Counted from the stretch's first letter, positions 7,622 through 15,752 are shown. The stretch: 21,699 nucleotides of DNA from Dehalococcoidia bacterium (GCA_012965485.1 DTSF01000312.1:1-21699), one strand, 5' to 3'. Notes: a model not told the origin generated them from the letters alone. Numbers and translations: made by a program.

Positions 7622-9106
7622 CTAAACCACGAAGGAGTTCTCTGATCTTTTTAAACCAATCCAGGCAGCTGCAGATGAAACGAGTCCGATCAACACAATT
7701 GCAGATCCTGCTATGTATGAAACTTGGAACGCATACATAAAAGAGGCTACCGAGTCAGGAGATGAGCCTGCTTGTAGAATATCCACTGCCGGGGATTTCC
7801 ATTCATAAATAGATGTAAAGGTCCAACCCAAAAGTGTGACGGCAGTTACGCTACCAAGGCCCCTGGACATCGATGAAACAGCACCGCCTGAACCCAAATC
7901 GGACAATTTCATTTTCCCCATCATCAAGCTCAAATTAGAGCTCTGGAAAAGGCCCATACCCATCCCTACAAATACCATTCTGACGGCTATCTGTCGAAGG
8001 CTAGAATCGGCAGTTAAAAGAGTATATGAAATAAGCGCCAACAACACGATCAGCAAACCCAGCACTGTGATAAATCCAGGCCCAAACCTATCAGATAAAT
8101 AACCTCCAACAGGAGAAAATAATGATACTGAAACAGCATTCAATAAGAGAAGGATTCCTAAAACGAAAGATGAAGCCCCGATTATTTCTCCAACAAAATA
8201 AGGGAGTATGAATAAGTTGACGAAGGAACCCATATAAAGAAATAAATTAGAGCCAAACGCACCGGCAACAACCAAATCTTTCATTATTCCCAACTTGACC
8301 AATGGGTCAGGAATGATCGACTGGCGCCTGATGAAAAAAGTTCCTGCAAAAATAGATATTCCTAAACTCACAAATGTTTCTGCACGGAGCCAGCCTACTG
8401 CCGTAGCAATGTTCATAGCTGCAATAAACCCGATCAAACACATGAAAGCAAGTACTCCGCCGATCCAATCAAAGCTAGTCACCTCACTGCTACTTTTGTT
8501 CTGATTGCCGACTCCTCGAATGACGGTGACGGAACCCAAAATAGCTAGAAGGCAAATAGGTATCCTGCCGAAAAATATCCAGCGCCAGGACATATATTCC
8601 AAGGCAACGCCCGCATATAAAGTTCCTACTATCATTCCCACACTCCCGACACCGGTCATTACACCCAATGCTCGGCCACGTATGCGCGAAGGGAACAGGG
8701 ATGTAGCAAGTGCAGGGGCTATCGCCAAAAGGGCCGAATTACCGACTGCCTGAAGCACTCTAAATCCCACAACCGATTGAATGCTTGGAGAAAATCCTAT
8801 TGCAAGCATTGCCAAGGAATAAGTTACCAATCCCAGAATAAAGATCTTTCGAAGTCCAAAAACGTCTCCTGCTCTCCCCATAGTAAGTTGCAAACCCACT
8901 GTAGTACCCAAATAAAAAATTATCATCAAATATGTGGTGGTAGGGGAGGAATAAAAGTAATCAGATATTCTGGGTAAAGCAACATTTACGCTAACGTCGA
9001 GGGAGCTCAAAAACACCCCAGATGCTACCACCAGCAGTTGTACCCACTGAACCCAAGTCAAAGAGCCATCAGAGATTGAGTCCACATGTTTTTCATTCAC
9101 CGACAC
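7622..9106 (-). CDS. MFS transporter, DHA2 (14-helix) type
   Basis: A polytopic membrane protein with the hallmarks of the DHA2 drug:H+ antiporter group: SSLDVSVNVALPRI at the end of helix 1, motif A GRAGDVFGLRKIF between helices 2 and 3, and a motif-C-like stretch VMTGVGSVGMIVGTLYAG. About 14 hydrophobic segments can be counted. It probably exports or imports a substrate or intermediate of the surrounding pathway; direction cannot be told. There is no ATG near the start. A GTG at 9106 shares its first base with the TAG stop of the upstream enolase-type gene (TAGTG), giving 494 residues and translational coupling. A GTG at 9169 after a GAGGAAGG stretch would add 21 non-conserved-looking residues and overlap the upstream gene by 64 nt, so I prefer 9106. 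Confidence 0.85.
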   Translation of the reverse strand: MSVNEKHVDSISDGSLTWVQWVQLLVVASGVFLSSLDVSVNVALPRISDYFYSSPTTTYLMIIFYLGTTVGLQLTMGRAGDVFGLRKIFILGLVTYSLAMLAIGFSPSIQSVVGFRVLQAVGNSALLAIAPALATSLFPSRIRGRALGVMTGVGSVGMIVGTLYAGVALEYMSWRWIFFGRIPICLLAILGSVTVIRGVGNQNKSSSEVTSFDWIGGVLAFMCLIGFIAAMNIATAVGWLRAETFVSLGISIFAGTFFIRRQSIIPDPLVKLGIMKDLVVAGAFGSNLFLYMGSFVNLFILPYFVGEIIGASSFVLGILLLLNAVSVSLFSPVGGYLSDRFGPGFITVLGLLIVLLALISYTLLTADSSLRQIAVRMVFVGMGMGLFQSSNLSLMMGKMKLSDLGSGGAVSSMSRGLGSVTAVTLLGWTFTSIYEWKSPAVDILQAGSSPDSVASFMYAFQVSYIAGSAIVLIGLVSSAAAWIGLKRSENSFVV

Positions 9107-10236
9107 TATTTTATGTATGCAGGGTCTATTTCGATACCCAGACCTGGGGAATCCGGCAAGGAAATCCACCCTTCCTCGACAAGTGGCGGGTTTTTGAATA
9201 TTGAGAATTTATGTGCGTAACTGCCTATGGGCGGATCATTTAATAATTCGAGATACGGGGCGTTAGGCCACGAGGCCACCAGATGAAGATGGGCTATAAC
9301 CCCAATATCTCCTCCACCGTGATGTGGGACGATTTCTTTTCCGTAGAGTTCTGATAGAACCCCTATTTTTCGTACCTCTGTAATCCCGTCTAAAACCATA
9401 CTTTCTGGCTGTAATACATCGTAAACATTGTTTTCTAGCATTGCTTTAAATTCATGTATGCCTCTATTGTTCTCACCCCCAGCTATAGGTATCGCAACTG
9501 AATCATTTAGTCTTGCGAGGTCATCAAAAGAATGTCTTTGCAATGGTTCTTCTAGCCAATAAACACCCAATTCTCCCAGCAGGGTGGCAGTTTCAAAAGC
9601 TCGGCGGAAATCCCAAATTACACCAGGTTGCCATTTACCAACCGACTGCGCCTGGTTAGCGTCTACCATGATCTGCATGGAATCTTTGACTGCATCGCGG
9701 ACAAGCTCGACAGTGCGAATATCCTCCTCGATAGTCTCGTGATGCAATCTAAGTTTTATTGCCTTCCAGCCTTCTTCGCTCAATGAGCCAGCCAGCTCCG
9801 CTCGTTCCTCCGGGGTTGATAGCAAAATCATACTGGCATAGGGCATCATACGATCCTTTGATCCTCCCCAAAGCTTGTACAAGGGTTGACCAGTTGCCTT
9901 GCCAATAACGTCCCAAATTGCCACATCAACTCCGGCAGTCCCTCGGTAGGGAAGTGTATGGACATAATATTTGAGTCTTTGAGCAATTTGCTCGATTTCA
10001 AACGGATCTTCACCCACAACTACATTCTTCACAGACTCAATTATCGAGGGATCCATTCCGGGTCCAATACCCACAATTCCCTCGTCCGTGTGTACTTCCG
10101 TAAAAGATCCACCACCCCTACTAAAACGCATCAGCCCACCTTTGTTCCAGGCAGGTTCGATACTTCCTACAGCTTCAAGCTCTTTAAGCTGAATCAACTT
10201 AACATCAGTAATTTTCATACGGGTTTTAGATGTCAT
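9106..10236 (-). CDS. enolase superfamily enzyme (mandelate racemase / muconate lactonizing type)
   Basis: A 376-residue protein with the N-terminal capping domain (about 1-120) and a TIM barrel. In this numbering the visible active-site elements are K161-L-R163 at the second strand, metal ligands D192 (VDANQA), the WLEEP glutamates near 229 and E255 (AGGEN), then QPE (E278) and H305 (VPHHGGGD). The Asp-His dyad position and the C-terminal His suggest the mandelate racemase subgroup, acid-sugar dehydratases or racemases that abstract a proton next to a carboxylate. Two departures are notable: the second Lys of KxK is Arg, and the dyad Asp is Glu. ATG 10236 is chosen because homologues begin close to 'MKITDVKLI'. 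A start at 10314 would add 26 hydrophobic, unalike residues. It is the first gene of the minus operon. Confidence 0.86.
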   Translation of the reverse strand: MTSKTRMKITDVKLIQLKELEAVGSIEPAWNKGGLMRFSRGGGSFTEVHTDEGIVGIGPGMDPSIIESVKNVVVGEDPFEIEQIAQRLKYYVHTLPYRGTAGVDVAIWDVIGKATGQPLYKLWGGSKDRMMPYASMILLSTPEERAELAGSLSEEGWKAIKLRLHHETIEEDIRTVELVRDAVKDSMQIMVDANQAQSVGKWQPGVIWDFRRAFETATLLGELGVYWLEEPLQRHSFDDLARLNDSVAIPIAGGENNRGIHEFKAMLENNVYDVLQPESMVLDGITEVRKIGVLSELYGKEIVPHHGGGDIGVIAHLHLVASWPNAPYLELLNDPPIGSYAHKFSIFKNPPLVEEGWISLPDSPGLGIEIDPAYIK

Positions 10237-10281
10237 ATAAATCAAATCTCCGATAATACAAAACAGCCACAGAATTTCATG

Positions 10282-10287
10282 ATTATA
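10282..10287 (-). promoter_or_regulatory. candidate -10 box of the enolase-led operon
   Basis: Perfect TATAAT on the minus strand, 45 nt upstream of the ATG at 10236. The -35 region is weak; at the right distance it overlaps the 12-bp palindrome at 10304-10315, which would place a repressor directly on the promoter. Confidence 0.38.
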
Positions 10288-10303
10288 GAATACATTCATG
10301 CCT

Positions 10304-10315
10304 GTTGGTACCAAC
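10304..10315. promoter_or_regulatory. 12-bp perfect palindrome, candidate operator
   Basis: GTTGGTACCAAC is a perfect inverted repeat in the 166-nt divergent region between the enolase-led operon and the Gfo/Idh-aminotransferase pair. It lies 17-28 nt upstream of the minus-strand TATAAT and 45 nt upstream of the plus-strand TATAAT. Size and place suit a dimeric repressor controlling both sides. No regulator gene is in the window. Confidence 0.45.
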
Positions 10316-10336
10316 TCCTATAAACTCAACAAAGGC

Positions 10337-10365
10337 TGGTTACTTATGGATACTACCGATATAAT
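10337..10365 (+). promoter_or_regulatory. candidate promoter of the Gfo/Idh-aminotransferase pair
   Basis: Perfect TATAAT at 10360-10365, with a weak TGGTTA (3 of 6) 17 nt upstream. The leader to the ATG at 10403 would be about 30 nt and carries AAGGA at 10389-10393. Confidence 0.36.
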
Positions 10366-10402
10366 CGCCACCCAAACAAAATCTGAGAAAGGATAACCAG
10401 TT

Positions 10403-11500
10403 ATGGGCGGAAGAAAAATTCGAGTAGGGATCATCGGAGCTAATGTTGGATACGGTTGGACGCCCAGATCCCATGCTCCGGCAATAGCTGAAATGCCAGA
10501 GATAGAATTTTCTGCCGTATGCACATCTCGGGAAGAAACGGCCAAAGAATCAGCGGATGCCTACGGGGTGCCGCTGGCATTTAGCAACCACAAGGAGATG
10601 TTAGATAAAACTGATTTGGACGTTGTGGCTGTAGTAGTTAGAGTTCCGAAACATTACGACCTTGCAATGGACGTTTTGAAAGCAGGCAAGAATATTTATA
10701 CCGAATGGCCTCTAGGAGCAAATTTGAAAGAGGCAGAAAAAATGACCCATCTAGCCAAGGAAAAAAGTCTTTTAACTATGGTCGGGCTGCAATCCCGTGC
10801 AGCACCAATTTTTCTGTACCTCAGAGACTTAATACATGAGGGACATATCGGGGAGGTTCTATCGGCTAATATGCGCCAATTCAGTTCTGGGGTATTATCC
10901 AGGCCCCCAGGTCGCACGTGGCAAAAAGATGTGGAATTAGGAGCAACTACTCTAACAATACCGTTTGGCCACTCGATCGATGCTCTTTGCATGTGCCTTG
11001 GCGAATTCGCCAGCGTGTCGGGAAATGTTTCAACGAAGGTTCCGCAATGGCATGAACAAGAAACTAACCGCATGGTTCAGGTGAGCTCTCCGGACACGGT
11101 AATGATCACTGGAATTTTGGAAAGTGGTACTGCTGTCTCGGCTCATGTAAGTGCCATCCCATATCATGGTTCCGGTTACCGATTTGAAATTTATGGCAGG
11201 GAAGGAACACTTGTCGTAACAAGCAATGATGCACCCTCTACAGGTTCATCTAAACTTTGGGGTGGGCAACCAAATGGAACTGATTTAGTCGAACTTGAAG
11301 TACCTGAAACCTACACTAAAGTTCCCAGTTCTGTACCTAGTGGAGCCCCTTTCAATATTGCCCAACTATGGGACCGTTTCGCCGAGGGCATTAAAACTAA
11401 TACAGAAGTTGAACCGAACTTTTCTACAGCACTAACCAGACACAAACTTTTAGATGCGATCCAGAAGTCCTCCGACACCGGAATAACTCAAAAACTATAA
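10403..11500 (+). CDS. Gfo/Idh/MocA family oxidoreductase, Gal80-like
   Basis: A 365-residue protein with an N-terminal Rossmann domain (about 5-125; RVGIIGANVGYGWTPRSHAP) and the C-terminal alpha/beta domain of Gfo/Idh/MocA enzymes, which oxidise or reduce hydroxyl groups of sugars, inositols and similar compounds with NAD(P). The family's EKP motif, whose Lys is catalytic, reads EWPLG here (E101-W102-P103), as in the Gal80 group. Enzymatic activity by the usual mechanism is therefore doubtful; a different mechanism or a sensing role is possible. AAGGA sits 9 nt before the ATG. The aminotransferase gene follows after 14 nt, so the two form an operon that diverges from the enolase-led operon. 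Confidence 0.85.
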   Translation: MGGRKIRVGIIGANVGYGWTPRSHAPAIAEMPEIEFSAVCTSREETAKESADAYGVPLAFSNHKEMLDKTDLDVVAVVVRVPKHYDLAMDVLKAGKNIYTEWPLGANLKEAEKMTHLAKEKSLLTMVGLQSRAAPIFLYLRDLIHEGHIGEVLSANMRQFSSGVLSRPPGRTWQKDVELGATTLTIPFGHSIDALCMCLGEFASVSGNVSTKVPQWHEQETNRMVQVSSPDTVMITGILESGTAVSAHVSAIPYHGSGYRFEIYGREGTLVVTSNDAPSTGSSKLWGGQPNGTDLVELEVPETYTKVPSSVPSGAPFNIAQLWDRFAEGIKTNTEVEPNFSTALTRHKLLDAIQKSSDTGITQKL

Positions 11501-11514
11501 GGGAGCTAACCAGA

Positions 11515-12843
11515 ATGGCAACACTTATTGAACAAAAATATATAACAGCCCATCCCGGGTCTGCCCAAAGGCATGAAAAAGCAAAACATGTGTTTCCTAA
11601 TGGTGTCACACACGATGCCCGCAGACAGAATCCATTTCAGCTTTATTACACTCATGCTATGGGCCCTCACAAATATGACGTTGATGGAAATGAGGTGATA
11701 GATTTTTGGAGCGGCCACGGCTCTCTTATACTGGGACATTCGCACCCCGAAATTGTGAAAGCGGTCCAGGAGCAAATGGCAAAAGGGACTCATTTGAGTG
11801 GTTCCACCGATCTTGAAATCCGTTGGGGGGAACTTGTTCAAGAGATGATCCCAAGCGCCGAAAAGGTCCGATTTCACAGCTCTGGGACCGAAGCGGACAT
11901 GATGGCAATTAGGATGGCGAGAGCCTACACCAACAAATCCAAAATAATAAAATTTGAGGATCATTTTCATGGCTGGAGTGATTATTTATCTGCCGACGCT
12001 GATGGTATCGGAGGTATACCGAAAGAAGCTCTTAATACAGTGATAATACTGCCTCCAAATGACATTTCACTTATAGAACAAACCCTGCAGAATAATGATG
12101 ATGTCGCTGCCATTATTTTAGAGCCAACCGGAGCTCATATGGGGCTGAAACCCATAGTGCCGGCATTTCTAGAGGAGCTACGGGAGGTCACCACTAAATT
12201 TGATGTAGTGCTAATTTTTGATGAAGTGGTGACAGGTTTCAGAATATCTGACGGTGGTGCTCAAGGCTATTATGGTGTAACTCCTGATTTGACCACATTG
12301 GCAAAAATACTAGGTGGCGGACTTCCGGGTGGCGCTGTGTGTGGAAAAGCAGAAATAATAAATATGATCGAACCAAGAGATGACGCCGATTTTAACAAAA
12401 ACAGAAGAATCGCCCATAACGGGACCTTTAACGCCAATCCACTCTCTGCATCTTCAGGTATTAAAGCTTTAGAAATACTAAAAAGAGACCCAATAAACGA
12501 AAAAGCAATCAGCATGGGAAATCTCCTCAAAAGAAGTCTTAACGAAGTCTTGTCTAAACAAGAAATTCCCGGATGTGTTAGTGGTGTGAACTCATTGATC
12601 CACATTAGATTGGGGACCGACCATGACTGTGATCATGAGATATGCATATTATCTAAAGAAGATATGGGGAAAACGACAAACTCTGTCAGGAATGCGCAAT
12701 TAAATCTTGCACTTTTAAATAATGGGGTCCATTCGGGTACCAGATTCATCATGAGTGCATTTCATACCGAAAAAGACATAGCCAAAACTGCAGAGGCCTT
12801 CGGAAACGCTCTAACTGACGTCAGAGCCGAAGGCTTAATTTAG
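11515..12843 (+). CDS. class III PLP aminotransferase (glutamate-1-semialdehyde aminomutase-like)
   Basis: A 442-residue fold-type I PLP enzyme. Visible elements are the substrate/dimer loop near FPNGVTHDARR, SSGTEADMMAIRMARAYT (phosphate-binding turn, about 122-139), HFHGW (150-154), EPTGAHMG, FDEVVTGFR (D236 binds the pyridine N) and LAKILGGGLPGGA, with K264 as Schiff-base lysine. These match the HemL-like branch, which includes true aminomutases and many transaminases of amino sugars, beta-amino acids and keto acids. It is probably not the heme-pathway hemL, because of its setting next to a Gfo/Idh protein and the differing N-terminus; that is inference. GGGAG is 9 nt before the ATG. Its stop overlaps the end of the convergent methyltransferase gene by 4 nt, leaving no room for a terminator. 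Confidence 0.88.
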   Translation: MATLIEQKYITAHPGSAQRHEKAKHVFPNGVTHDARRQNPFQLYYTHAMGPHKYDVDGNEVIDFWSGHGSLILGHSHPEIVKAVQEQMAKGTHLSGSTDLEIRWGELVQEMIPSAEKVRFHSSGTEADMMAIRMARAYTNKSKIIKFEDHFHGWSDYLSADADGIGGIPKEALNTVIILPPNDISLIEQTLQNNDDVAAIILEPTGAHMGLKPIVPAFLEELREVTTKFDVVLIFDEVVTGFRISDGGAQGYYGVTPDLTTLAKILGGGLPGGAVCGKAEIINMIEPRDDADFNKNRRIAHNGTFNANPLSASSGIKALEILKRDPINEKAISMGNLLKRSLNEVLSKQEIPGCVSGVNSLIHIRLGTDHDCDHEICILSKEDMGKTTNSVRNAQLNLALLNNGVHSGTRFIMSAFHTEKDIAKTAEAFGNALTDVRAEGLI

Positions 12844-13676
12844 TTATCCCAGCTCATAATGCAGGAAATCCTGCCGTCGGAATTAGCCAATTCCAACCCT
12901 TCTTTAGTGGATTTTAGATTCGTCTGAAGAGCCGTGATTAGCTTTTCATCTTTTTCTGTTCCTTGGTTTACATAAAGTCGCTTTCGAAGATCATGCAAGG
13001 CAGCTTCATCAGATTTATATACATGGGGACCCAAATGATCCAGGACACTCAGTTCAGGGGTGAGACCCATCTGCCATAAAACATCCATTAGTTCAGGAAC
13101 TCCTGGTAAATGAACTCTTTTCTCTCCATGGACAGCTTCCCACAGGATTCCAAGATGCGCTTGCGGAGACTTCATAAAAGCGACAATAACGACATGTTTA
13201 CTGGCATACCGGTTAGCATTTATCAAAAAAATTTCTATGTCCTCTATTCCATATGTGACATGGGAGCACAGAGCACCTTCGTGAACTTGTACAACCGCTT
13301 CTTCCCAGAGAGTAAAGACAGGTTCAACGTTCTGAATATTTGCCTCATCACAACTTTTTCTCAGCTCTTCCAGCATACTTTTTGATGAATCAGCAACTGT
13401 CACTTTTTTCCTAGATAACGCCAGCGGCAACGCTAATCTACCAGCCCCCCCTCCGATATCAACCAGAGTCCTACAATCCAGGAATTCCTGCTCCAGTTTA
13501 TCTAGTAAAGGATCACCCCTGCGAAACGGATCATCTCTAAATTGCTCTGCCACACCCTCCCAAAAATCCTGGCTTGGATCAAAATGCTGTTGAGCAGCTA
13601 TAGATTGTGTGTGATGGCTTTGAACCTGGTTATGCCATCTACAAACGGCATCTCCTGATCCATTCAGCGTAGACAT
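12840..13676 (-). CDS. class I SAM-dependent methyltransferase
   Basis: A 278-residue protein with the Rossmann-like methyltransferase core: motif I LVDIGGGAGRLALPLA (about 71-86) and the motif II acidic residue in VTVADSS (D96), then an alternating strand-helix pattern to about 185. The C-terminal 80 residues are charged and less typical. The substrate is unknown. The ATG follows directly on the TAA of the upstream propeller gene (TAAATG, no gap) and has no strong ribosome site of its own, so it is probably translated by reinitiation. It ends the minus operon that begins with the formaldehyde-dehydrogenase-like gene, suggesting one-carbon or methylated-compound metabolism as a theme (inference). 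Its 3' end overlaps the aminotransferase stop by 4 nt. Confidence 0.83.
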   Translation of the reverse strand: MSTLNGSGDAVCRWHNQVQSHHTQSIAAQQHFDPSQDFWEGVAEQFRDDPFRRGDPLLDKLEQEFLDCRTLVDIGGGAGRLALPLALSRKKVTVADSSKSMLEELRKSCDEANIQNVEPVFTLWEEAVVQVHEGALCSHVTYGIEDIEIFLINANRYASKHVVIVAFMKSPQAHLGILWEAVHGEKRVHLPGVPELMDVLWQMGLTPELSVLDHLGPHVYKSDEAALHDLRKRLYVNQGTEKDEKLITALQTNLKSTKEGLELANSDGRISCIMSWDN

Positions 13677-14633
13677 TTATGATCTCGTCAACTTGTTTAT
13701 TCTTCCACCAATCAACCACTCAGCCACAAATATATTGCCTTCACCGTCCGAAGCTATCCCGTGAGGGCTATTGAATTTTCCCGGAACCAATGTACTGTGA
13801 GGCACGTTGGGCCAACCCTCATTGAATTTGAATGCCCCTGTATTTTCTCCAAGGTAGGCTACCGGTTCATCTTCCAAATCTAATAGTGTTATCCGTGACC
13901 CCCGTAACTCTGCCACTATAAGCAGATCGCCCCAAGCAGCAAACCCGCTAGGGCTGTGAAGCCAATCAGCCCCAGCCCCCGCTCCAAATGCTCGTAGGAA
14001 TTGACCTCGAATAGAATACACCTGTATCTGTCCATTACTTCTATCGGCTATATAGAGTTCGGGCTCCGATTTTCTTGTATCTACCCATATGCCGTGAGGA
14101 GTCGCAAACCTTCCTCCTTCACCATAGCTTCCATCTATGGTCATAACATATTCACCCGATTTACTATAAAAATGCACAAGGCTTGAACCATAACCATCCG
14201 CCACTATGATAGTTCCGTCACCGCCATTTCTTTCTTCATTTATTGCAACATCTGTGGGTGAATATTTTCCACCCGCGTTATACCTTTCGATATCGGGTCT
14301 TGCGATTGACATCACCGCCTCACCGTCAACAGATACCTTCACCACCTGGGCAGATAAATTATCGGCGAGCCATAAGAACTCATCATTGCCCTCCTGAACG
14401 AGGGTCATGCCATGGGCGTTCTCAACATTCACTTCCCACGAATTAACTAGCTCTCCATCTTCGTTAAAGGTTAAAACTTTGGGTTCTGCCTGGTGGAAAG
14501 TTATAACATTTCCAGTTTTAGGGCTTACCACTATGCCATGATGGGCCCAGCCATCCTTCACGCTATCGGACCCCGGAGCCTCGACCCATTTTTCATGCCA
14601 GAAATAATTGTGATTTGAGTTTCCTATCTGCAC
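13677..14633 (-). CDS. PAL-like beta-propeller, paralogue of the next gene upstream
   Basis: A 318-residue NHL-type propeller. PAL-pattern residues can be lined up: NAHG (H74), ADGYGSS (Y148), TPHGI (H180), DRSNGQIQV (R198) and NSPHGIASD (H291). The first Arg of the PAL pattern appears replaced: FHQAE where FxRG is expected. It shares the ending KFNSPHGI...VAEWLIGGR with the gene at 14699-15694, so the two arose by tandem duplication. GTG 14633 is chosen because GGAGG at 14642-14646 is 8 nt before it; GTG 14648 would put the site inside the gene. No signal peptide is visible. The methyltransferase start touches its stop. The substrate is unknown; a lyase, hydrolase or scaffold role is possible. 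Confidence 0.78.
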   Translation of the reverse strand: MQIGNSNHNYFWHEKWVEAPGSDSVKDGWAHHGIVVSPKTGNVITFHQAEPKVLTFNEDGELVNSWEVNVENAHGMTLVQEGNDEFLWLADNLSAQVVKVSVDGEAVMSIARPDIERYNAGGKYSPTDVAINEERNGGDGTIIVADGYGSSLVHFYSKSGEYVMTIDGSYGEGGRFATPHGIWVDTRKSEPELYIADRSNGQIQVYSIRGQFLRAFGAGAGADWLHSPSGFAAWGDLLIVAELRGSRITLLDLEDEPVAYLGENTGAFKFNEGWPNVPHSTLVPGKFNSPHGIASDGEGNIFVAEWLIGGRINKLTRS

Positions 14634-14698
14634 TTTGGCTACCTCCACCGTCCTATCTGAGTTAAATTAAAGATCCTGCATCTCAACTGAACGTCTAT

Positions 14699-15694
14699 TT
14701 ATTTCAAAACTAATTTAGTGAACCTGCCGCCAATCAACCATTCTGCGACATATATATTTCCCTTCTCATCTACAGTAATCCCGTGGGGGCTATTAAATTT
14801 GCCGATATCCAACCTAGAAGGTCTTTGTGGGGAGCCTGATTCAGCAAGTTCGTTAGGCCATCCTTCACATTCGGCGGCCTCGTCGTCTGGAAACAGGTAA
14901 CAAACCAATTGGTCATTCATATCTACCATAGTGAGTCTAGCTTCAAGTTCAGCCACTATCATTAAATCCCCAGTAATCGCAAATTCACTTGGTGTGGTAA
15001 AAAAATCTTCCCCAAAAGTTCTCAAATACCCGCCATTTAAATCAAATACCTGAATCCGCCCATTTGCCCTGTCGGCGACATAAAGTTCTGGGACCTCCTT
15101 CCGGCGGTCTATCACTATGCCGTGCGGGCAACTGAAATGTCCCGCACCACTGGACCCGTCAATGGAAAGAATATATTCCCCGCCTGAAGTATATTTGTGC
15201 ACAAGGCTAGCCCCATAACCATCAGCCACCCATATTTCTCCTAAGCCTCCGAAGCGCATCTCGTCCACTGCAATGGAAGTTGGAGCATACCTACTTCGTT
15301 TATAGTCATTATGATCCGGCGCAGCCAGGACCATTATTCGATCACCTTTCAGATCACATTTAAAAACCATTCCAGATTGAGCTTCTGCACCGGGAGGATA
15401 TTCATAGGAAAACTCTGGTAATCTCTTGGAACCATTATCTGCAATCCATAAATTGTCCCTTCCGTCGTCGTTTACGGCCGTTATTCCATGGGCATCCGTG
15501 AAACTTCCTACCCAAGATTCAGTAACCCGTCCTTCTTGGGTGTAAATAAGTATTTCAGAAGTACCACTATCACATGAAACTATCTGCCCATCAGATAGCG
15601 TGGCCATTCCTGGATGTGCCCATCCAGATAATGATTTGACCGTTTGATCCCGGGCACCCCAATTATCAATCCAATCATAATGTGGAATATTCAC
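14699..15694 (-). CDS. PAL-like beta-propeller, tandem paralogue
   Basis: A 331-residue NHL-type propeller, related over its whole length to the gene at 13677-14633. PAL-pattern residues are DAHGI (H69), VADGYGAS (Y160), CPHGIVID (H191), DRANGRIQV (R209) and NSPHGITVD (H304). An insertion of about 15 residues (near 95-110) and another acidic stretch (near 270-295) separate it from its sister. GTG 15694 is preferred, with GGAGG at 15702-15706 at 7 nt; GTG 15700 would be only 1 nt from the site. It lies 58 nt after the dehydrogenase gene and 65 nt before its sister, same strand, so probably cotranscribed. No signal peptide or membrane segment is seen. Confidence 0.78.
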   Translation of the reverse strand: MNIPHYDWIDNWGARDQTVKSLSGWAHPGMATLSDGQIVSCDSGTSEILIYTQEGRVTESWVGSFTDAHGITAVNDDGRDNLWIADNGSKRLPEFSYEYPPGAEAQSGMVFKCDLKGDRIMVLAAPDHNDYKRSRYAPTSIAVDEMRFGGLGEIWVADGYGASLVHKYTSGGEYILSIDGSSGAGHFSCPHGIVIDRRKEVPELYVADRANGRIQVFDLNGGYLRTFGEDFFTTPSEFAITGDLMIVAELEARLTMVDMNDQLVCYLFPDDEAAECEGWPNELAESGSPQRPSRLDIGKFNSPHGITVDEKGNIYVAEWLIGGRFTKLVLK

Positions 15695-15752
15695 GAACAC
15701 CCCTCCGTCTTTTAATAAGGGCTAAGACTTTATCCTCGGCCTTTATCCTGGG

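Noticed and set aside
9106..10314. Upstream start at 10314 for the enolase-superfamily gene, giving a hydrophobic N-terminal extension that might be a signal peptide.
   Set aside because: The extension covers the likely promoter and palindrome, and has no ribosome site; family members begin near MKITDVKLI.
10346..10396. A 16-codon frame (MDTTDIIATQTKSEKG) whose stop overlaps the ribosome site of the Gfo/Idh gene, as a possible leader peptide.
   Set aside because: It contains the likely -10 box, so it would lie upstream of the transcript start; there is no run of regulatory codons and no attenuator hairpin.
15720..15752. Direct repeat AGGATAAAG (minus strand) just after the dehydrogenase stop, considered as a terminator or regulatory site.
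   Set aside because: It is a direct repeat without a stable hairpin or T-run, and too short to mean anything alone.
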